From Ctenosaura bakeri (lineage: Eukaryota; Chordata; Lepidosauria; Squamata; Iguanidae), in the NCBI GenBank assembly GCA_948474755.1, contig CAOLHI010000024.1, forward strand, positions 1 to 64,000: 64,000 bases of DNA. Reading direction: 5' to 3'. Below, in pieces: positions 56,766 to 64,000 of the stretch (positions are counted from its first letter, which is position 1; each line of letters starts with the position of its first letter). Under the pieces are notes generated by a model. The model was not told where the DNA came from. It saw nothing but the letters and a program-made list of their open reading frames with translations, and searched no databases. Both the position numbers and the translations under genes were made by a program.

Positions 56766-59700
56766 TTTTAAACATTAAAATCTCTGTTTATTCAACAACA
56801 TACAGCAATTCTTCAAATGAATATTCAGCTCATCTTCTCTAGTCCTACAAAACTTCCACACAAAAAGGGGTGATGTAACACATAAATGCTTAAACATAAC
56901 ATAGTCTAACAAAATTGCAAGGGTGAACCATTTCACAAACCAATGAAAGGTTTATTTCACATGTACTTTTTCTAGAAACATCCAACTATACTGCGGCCAC
57001 AAACTTAATAGATTCCCTGCTGTAATGGCTGAAACATATAACTTCTTACATTTTGAAGACCTCATTATTCAAAATAATAAAGCAGGTACATTGCTTTATC
57101 TTCAGGCCCAAGAGTCTTTGAGTCATTGATCTTAAACTACATAAACATTTCTACATACCTTCAAAGAGGCACAAGAAGGTACATAAACTAGCTACCCCAG
57201 TCTTTTACAAGATGCCTCTCTGGACAACAGGAGGTTTTTCTACACTACTAAGAAATTTATTTCCACAGCTGCTGATTTTATTTACACCACCATCTATTCC
57301 CTTCACATCTCCTCATACACAAGGCAAGTCACTGTTCCATTATATCTGGCTAAGACTCTCACTTTCAAGCTTAATTGAAGGGTAAGAATAGCAATAGGAC
57401 AACAAGTACAGCACATGCATATATACCTACACTTTCCCCTTCTCCATTGTCCCAGTATGTTAGATGCCATGGCACAATTGCACCCCGCTGCCAAGCTGAC
57501 TGGGGCAAGGAAGGAAGATGCACCATTTAAATGGGGAGTATAGAGTGCAAGTATAATTCTGTACATCTTCCTTCTCATCTCAGTTGTGCTTCAGAAACCC
57601 TATCAAGCAGCTAACCAGCAGGCTTGTCAGGAGGGATTCTACTACTGACGCCTCAGTGAGTCATATGCTGTCTGGGGTTGTTCAAAACCTGTCTTTTTTT
57701 TCAACACAGAAAAAGAAAGAAGCTGGTGCAAAACCCCATCCTGGAGATTAGAAAATAAAATAATTCAGAATATCCAGCATCGGAACTGTTCATGGGATTG
57801 GATCTCAAGTTCAGAAGGAATTTTTAACTGTGAGAGGACATCACAAAAATCCATGAGCTTCGCAACAGTAATTAATTGTCACAGTTCCACACATGGCCAT
57901 GAGTCTCTCATCACAGTACCTTAAAACTAGAAATGTAGGCTTTTTGTGATAAACTCCAAGTGATTTGGCTCCTAAGAAAATGAAGTAATTGGCAGCCCCA
58001 CACAAGCTTCAACTGAATTGTAAGTTGCTACACACCGCCCACATAGCTTTAAATGCTTGAGTGTGTATGATTAGGAGGGCTGATGCATGATCACATCAAA
58101 TTCTTTCCCTCAACTCACAGATCAAAAACTTGCCCTCTCAGCTACATTCTTCTTTAAACAGCCACTGTTACCCTGGTAACCCTATGCTGCTGACACAGGC
58201 AGCTGGTCCATTTAAAGTCAGCCCTAGCTGGCAACCGAAATGTTTGTTCAACCAGTTGGGAATATATTTTCTCAATTCCCAAGGAGTTGTTGCTTTCTAC
58301 TTTCAAAGCTCATTTATGATTTTTTTCCCTAAAAGAAATATTCTCAACAAAACTTCATTGCATGTACCTCTTGTACATCTGGCAATGCAATCTTAGTGTA
58401 AACTTGTAAATAATTTTTAAAAACGCAGAAGGAGAAAAGAAAAGAATTTTTAATTAGTACCTTTATGTACACAGAAGTGCCTTGTCTTTCTCATAAATTT
58501 ACAGTACTGACTGCTGTAAATATGCTGCTATATCATTAAATCTATAGAGTTATTAAACAGTAATGGAAGCCTGTAAAGTTCATCAGAGTCCAACATAGTG
58601 TTCACAACCTTCTGATAGCCAAGAAAACTTTTTGTTCTGAATTAAAACTAGAATTAAAACTTCACAACAAACCCCTTTATGTTTACAAAGTTCAGCACTG
58701 ATTAATACCTATACTGTATCATTAACATGTCACAAACATGACAAGCTTTTGAATTCTTCCAGGACTCTTCGTCAGACACAATGGTACAAAAATCTGCCTC
58801 CACACACAATGGCCAGTCCTCAAGCACAGATGTTTGGACTTTCTGTTTCATCCTCTATACCCTAATGTATGACAAAGACACCCTTGGAAGAACTCAAAAG
58901 CTCACCGTGTTTGTGACATTTAAGTGATCCAAGAAAGGTACTGCTCCACCCTGCATTTTACTTTTATTCACTGATCACACGGCTACTTTTTGTTTGCTTT
59001 TTCACTCTTTTATTTTTAGAGTAAGAATTAAAAACTATCAACTCTCAAAAGGAACCACCCACGTTCTCTGCATGAGTCAACGTTCTGTGCCTTCCCCTGA
59101 AGACACACAATACTGATGTCTCTCTTATTAGAGAGTGATTGGATGATTCAACCACACCTGATGGAGATATGCAGCAAAAATGACCCATTCCCAGCCAAAG
59201 TAGACTGTAGCAAAAGTAAGACTAGAGCAATAAATCAGGCAGAGCTACAGTGGGTGGCCTCTGTGAGAAAGTAGGTAATCTGGGATTGCAATGATTAATT
59301 TTAGTTCTTACTGCATATTATTCGAAACACCCAACCCTACTTAGTAAACTGCTCAAAAAGTATTGTTTGATGTGCTTTAAAGTTTCTTTTACTAGACCGC
59401 CAAGGGAGCACCAGAGGCGCACTCACATTCCAAAGCCCTTGCTCCTGACCTCTATTCAGCATAGCACACTTGTATGCATCAAAACAGGAACAACACTCCA
59501 GTTTCTTTGTTAATTTAAAGGAAAATTTTGTTTAGTAAAACAAGATTTTTCAAGTTCAGGTACTGGGATCTTTTAAGAATTTAAGAAACCTGCCAGATGA
59601 GACTAAAGGCTTCTCTAATCCAGCATCCCACTTCCCCACAGTGGTCAGCCAGACCCTCATGAAAGCCCGCAAGCAGAACAAGAGGGCAATCTTATCTAAA

Positions 59701-61529
59701 ATGGGAAAGGAATTAAATTTCCTTTTTCCATATGGTCTTTCTTCTCTTTCTAGAGTTGGGATCTGGCACCAAGTGGGTGAATTCTAATGCTCTTCCCATG
59801 CAATACGCCACCACTCACTGTCAAGCTCTGGGAGGGCCACCGCAGCTGCTCCTTACTGATGAGAGAGAGAGGGAAGCAAATTCAGAGGAGGAAGAAACAA
59901 CTGGCCTTGAGTTGTAGTGGGGCTGCAGTGGGGAAGAAATGAGGGTGCACTGTCCTTTTTCTTCTCTTTGGAACAAAGACCAGCCACTTCTTCCTCCTTT
60001 GAATTGTCGCAGCCCTCCCTCTCCCACCAGTACGGAGCAGTAGGTGCTGCTGCTGTCCCTCCTGGGGCTTGAGAGGGAGGTTTTGTAGAGGACACAAGGG
60101 TAAAAGAACAGTGCCCTGCACCCCAGCCAAAACTACCTGTGCACAAACCACACTTACATATGCGTAAGCCACTGACATGATTCTGCCCTGGAGGTCCAGA
60201 TGTCAAATTTTACCTGTATATGCTCTATTCCATGCTTTATTTGAATAGGTAAAAACTATTCGAGTTCTATATAGGACCTGCTTTGGGTCTCATATGGGAG
60301 AAATGTGGGATATAAATTAAATAAAGAATAAACAAATAAGCTATTTCTGTTGCTGACTATACCATTTCACTGATGAGCTACAGGAGTGTTAAAGACACAG
60401 TATGAGCTAACAAAGATGCCCAACTTCTTAAGTATACGGGGAGGTGTCCATTAGCAGCAGGGTTGGCCCTACTATTTCAAAGGATGTTCACCAACCATCT
60501 AACCCCAACACTCCTACCAACCAGCAGAGGAGTACGCAATGTATTTAGAACTTGCAAGTAAGCAGGCTGCATAGCAAACTAGATGTACCCAACTCAGCCT
60601 TTAGTGATCCTTTGACTTCACCTCTGATAATCTACCATCCACCCATCAGAGTTAGCATTAATCACTACTGACTAACAATGGTAGTTACAGAAGATTTTAT
60701 CAGTCTAGTTTCAACTAAGCACGTATGTCTCCCTTGGAAAGCAAGTAAAAGACATGCAAAGAACTGTGACATCTACAGAAGCAGGAATTATCAAACTTTT
60801 TCTTTCTTGAATGTGAAAGATCTCAACAGTATATCTGAAGCAGGGAATCATACCTAACAAGAAGCAATCTTCATGCTGGAAGTTCTCACAGCTTGTAATA
60901 TTTGCATACTAATCTTAACTGCCAAGGCAACCAATAAGGAAGGCAAGCAAGCAGTAATCTGAACTGGGTGTGACTGACACATGTAAATATTAGTATAGGG
61001 TTAAATGGATATAATTATTGCAACATGCAGAAAGAAGTGAACTTATATAGGATCTTATTTAAACACATACCAAAAAAGGGCATTCATCTGTTTTCTTGTT
61101 TCTATTTCCCTAAACTTACTCCACATTACAGATACCCTTTTCCACTGTAATGTTATATCTAATTTAAGTTGGCCCCCTCTATGTAGATTAACAATATATG
61201 ATCACAGATACACTCTAATTAAGGATTTGTATTCATCAGCAAGTTAATACAGTTTCTCAGTGCAGAGCCCTCAGTGCCTCTAAAGCCCAGTGTTCTTCTC
61301 TCAAGCTCTGAGCTGGAATGGTACATAAGGGAAGACACTTGCTATGATTATTTTAACAAGCAGAAGTTTTGATTTGTTTTTACCTCAATTTATATCATGC
61401 TTTTCTACATATGGCCCCTCAGTGCATTTCCACATACAATTTAGTGGTAATAAAAACAGGATTAATAGTAAACCAAATACAATACAATAAAAAAGAGCAG
61501 AAGCCAATGTAAACCACCATCAGTGATTA
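56766..61529 (-). other. FRS2 5' intron, largely unique
   Basis: No coding exon or RNA gene recognised. A repeat fragment (CCAGCATCCCACTTCCCCAC, 59600-59695) and a repeat tail (GGATATAAATTAAATAAAG near 60308) are the only hints. No credible further 5' exon was found, but short non-coding exons would be easy to miss. Confidence 0.45.
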
Positions 61530-61926
61530 CAATGAGCCCTCCACTTTTGCAGGAGCTAGTGGCACAAGACCCCATGCAAAAGCAGAAAAAGCAGAAAAAA
61601 TCACAAATGCAATTTGTTTGTTTGTTTTTAACCTGAGAACACTTCTCTAGGAATCTCTAGGTCTTCTATGATTCTGTGGGCAACTTCTGGCAGAAGTGAG
61701 CCATATAAGTCCACATAAGTCATGCTGGAGGACCTAGCAATGCTTAGAGAAGTAGACCATAGAATCACATCGGAGGACCCAGAGATTACTAGAGAGAACA
61801 TTTTTCCCCCCATGGCAGGGACAAAGAGGTTAAGAAAAAAAAAGTTTACAAGTAAAATAAAATAAAATAAGCCAAGAAAAATCAAATCTAAGAATGTTGA
61901 ACACATGAAAGTGAAGGGCCTACTGT
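61530..61926 (+). mobile_element. Tigger-like MITE 1
   Basis: Left end CAATGAGCCCTCCACTTTTG and right end CATGAAAGTGAAGGGCCTACTG, each flanked by TA. Termini match those of 6034-6490. Confidence 0.7.
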
Positions 61927-61940
61927 ATATCAGAAATGTA

Positions 61941-62391
61941 GTCAGCCCTCCACATTTGTGAGTTTGACATTCACAGATTTGATTATTTGCGACTCTCCAA
62001 ACCCTGCCCCACCAGGTGCTTCTTTTTCAAGGGAACCTTCTCTCTTGGTGGCTCCAATCAGGCCACGCAGCTCTTTAAAAACCTACCTCCAGTACTTCTC
62101 ATCTTTCACCAGCCACTGCCTGACCAGCTAAAAACAGCTCAAAGCCTGATTTCTCAGTACCAGAAGTCCTTTCCCAAAGCCCTCCATACACTCAAGGATG
62201 GACAAGAGAGAGGAGGTACAGGACCACCATGCCAACTGTCTCCTTTCCCTGACCTGGTTTAGACCCTGGGTGCCCATTCTCCACCTCCCCTCAGTCCCTT
62301 CTCAGAGACACACAAATTTTGATACATGCAAATTTTTCACTTTTGCAAGGGTCCTGTGCCCCTAACCCTAGCAAATGTGGAGGGCCAACTG
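61941..62391 (+). mobile_element. Tigger-like MITE 2
   Basis: Left end AGTCAGCCCTCCACATTTGT and right end CAAATGTGGAGGGCCAACTG followed by TA; same termini family, no transposase. It sits 14 bp after the previous element. Confidence 0.7.
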
Positions 62392-62439
62392 TATTAAGAT
62401 GAGCTGTAGATTTTTTAAAAAATTAAGGCACTTGAGAAG

Positions 62440-62775
62440 GGAAGAAGTACGTTTTCCTAGACACGGAGGTTCCCAGACTTAGGTAGAGACACCAAAAAGT
62501 CTCCTATCCTGGCCCTATTCACCAAGAGGCATACAGACAACAAGGAGTAGGTTTTGCCCTCATAGTCCACACAAATAGCCATTACTGTATTGCCTGTATG
62601 CAGGGTTTCCCTAAGCAATGAATACTCAAAGGTGTTTCTGACAGTTCCTTCCTCCAAAATATAGCCTGCAATACCTGGCATTCATTGGCGGTCTCCCATC
62701 CAAGTACTAACCAAGGCTAACCCTGCTTAGCTTCCAAGATCAGATGTACTCTAGTGCCATTAGGTATTTAAGGCC
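62440..62775 (-). repeat. 5S-rRNA-derived SINE
   Basis: The minus strand reads CATCTGATCTTGGAAGCTAA, GCAGGGTTAGCCTTGGTTAG and TACTTGGATGGGAGACCGCC, almost the 5S rRNA sequence, followed by a non-5S body (GGAGGAAGGAACTGTCAG, CTTAGGGAAACCC). It is a SINE3-type element and not a functional 5S gene: no terminator of the right kind, and a SINE body is attached. Confidence 0.85.
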
Positions 62776-62984
62776 CTCTCCTTTACAATTCATTGTGTGT
62801 GAAAACCTTACAAATGTGTTCCTGACTATATGACAAAAAAAAAAAAATCAACCTGTTGAAACCGAATAATATACATATAATAAAACATTTTTTTTATTCA
62901 GTACAATCTTTCATGTGACCAGGACCGGAATATTTCATTTACATGTATTTATCTATTATATCATTTAGTGCTTCCTAGTTTTCC

Positions 62985-64000
62985 AGAGTCCCCAAGGTGA
63001 TACCCAAGTAATAAAAACCAATAAAATATGTTTTAAAAAATAATTAATTCAAAACGATTAAACACAATTTCAAGTATGCACACAATTAAAACAATCTTAA
63101 AAAAGGAGTTCTGGCTTCCAGAACAAAATGCCACTTAAACCAGTGTCCCCCACAAACTCCAAAGAGATAGAGCCCGTCTGACTTTCTTTGGAAAGGAGTT
63201 TCACAACCAAGGAGCAGCTATTGAGAAAGCCGTGTCTCATGCACTCAACAACCTAGTATCTCAGGGTGGTGGGAAATACAACAGGGCCTCCACTGAGGAT
63301 TTCAAACTCCAAGCAGGCTCATAAAGGAGGAGGTGGTATTTCAGATAACCTGTCTTCAAGCCATTTTGGGAGGGGGGGCAACAAAAATCAGCAATTTGAA
63401 TTGCGCTCAAGAGACAAAACTGCAAGCCAGTGCAGTTGGCAAAAGCTTAGTAATATGGGGTCTCTAAAGCACAAACTGAATAACAATCTAACCAACACAT
63501 TTTATGCCAGCTGCAGCTTCTAAATACCTCTCAAGTGCAGCCCCACATAGAATGCATTATGATAGTCCAATTGGGAGGTAATTAAGGCATGAATCATTGT
63601 GGCCAAATCCACATTGCATACATCCACAGGAAAGGGGTGCAGCTGATGCATCAAATAAAGGTGGGCAAAGGCTTAGTTTTGCTGAACTTCACAAACTAAC
63701 TGTCATGAGGCTGAACAAGAGCCTCCCAGCACCAACTTCTGGGAACATTCAGCCCAAAAAAGTCTATAACTGCTCCAAAACAGTGCCCCCAAGTCCCATA
63801 TTAGCCAAACGGCTCAGAAAGATAAACATGAACTGACTCTGTATGTACTGCATACCGCCGAAAGGTTCAACAGAATCAGCACAGAAGCAATCTGCCAGTC
63901 CAGTTCCTCACATAGAGCATCCACCAAGGCAATAAAGACTATTTCCATCCCTTAACCAGATTTGAACCTTGACTGGAATGGATCCAAGTAATCAGTTTCA
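62985..64000 (-). repeat. Probable old interspersed repeat running off the window
   Basis: GAAAGGAGTTTCACAACCAA, CAGCTGCAGCTTCTAAATAC, GCAGCCCCACATAGAATGCA and TAGTCCAATTGGGAGGTAAT resemble, in this order, a long repeat I recognise as common in reptile genomes. I cannot name the family or set its ends. Confidence 0.4.

Noticed and set aside
62665..62775. Possible functional 5S rRNA gene
   Set aside because: The 5S-like part is attached to a SINE body and has substitutions and lacks a clean T-run terminator at the expected place.

Overview
The window is vertebrate nuclear DNA carrying two spliced genes. The best-fitting source is a squamate reptile. CR1 LINEs end in (ATTCTATG)n tails, and there are SPIN-type hAT elements, 5S-rRNA-derived SINEs and a tRNA-derived SINE, a mix typical of lizard genomes. 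Species cannot be fixed from the sequence alone, and turtle or another reptile is not formally excluded.

Both genes lie on the minus strand, in the order FRS2 then CCT2, which matches the amniote order FRS2-CCT2. CCT2 (chaperonin TRiC subunit beta) is complete. Its sixteen coding exons between 20591 and 3940 join to an uninterrupted 535-codon frame with GT/AG at every junction; the first coding exon is the ATG alone. FRS2 (myristoylated FGF/NTRK receptor adaptor) has its whole coding region in five exons between 48711 and 34035, giving 521 residues. A candidate non-coding 5' exon lies at 50434-50530. The FRS2 promoter and more distal 5' exons are expected beyond 64000. The FRS2 3' UTR probably runs to a strong poly(A) signal at 23292-23297. 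The two genes are functionally unrelated (protein folding versus receptor signalling) and are simply syntenic neighbours.

Layout: 1-3700 is intergenic DNA downstream of CCT2, with a decayed L2-like LINE, a SINE and a SPIN-type hAT element with a perfect 8-bp target duplication. 3700-20800 is CCT2 with its CpG-rich promoter and a ZNF143-type site; its introns carry Tigger-like elements, a tandem duplication and several inverted-repeat MITEs. 20800-23290 is the short intergenic gap, with a 5'-truncated CR1 and a nearly perfect 180-bp palindromic MITE nested in a SINE. 23290-34034 is the probable FRS2 3' UTR. 34035-48737 holds the FRS2 coding exons; the intron between its third and fourth coding exons contains a near-full-length CR1 whose ORF1 is split by a solo LTR. 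48738-64000 is 5' intron of FRS2, with a second SPIN-type element carrying a large palindrome, a third CR1, adjacent Tigger-like MITEs and a 5S-derived SINE.

I see no bacterial-style operon, CRISPR array, phage or new enzymatic system. The notable material is nested and palindromic transposons, evidence of recent CR1 activity, a lineage-specific repeat in FRS2, and a probable 5' exon and long 3' UTR of FRS2.
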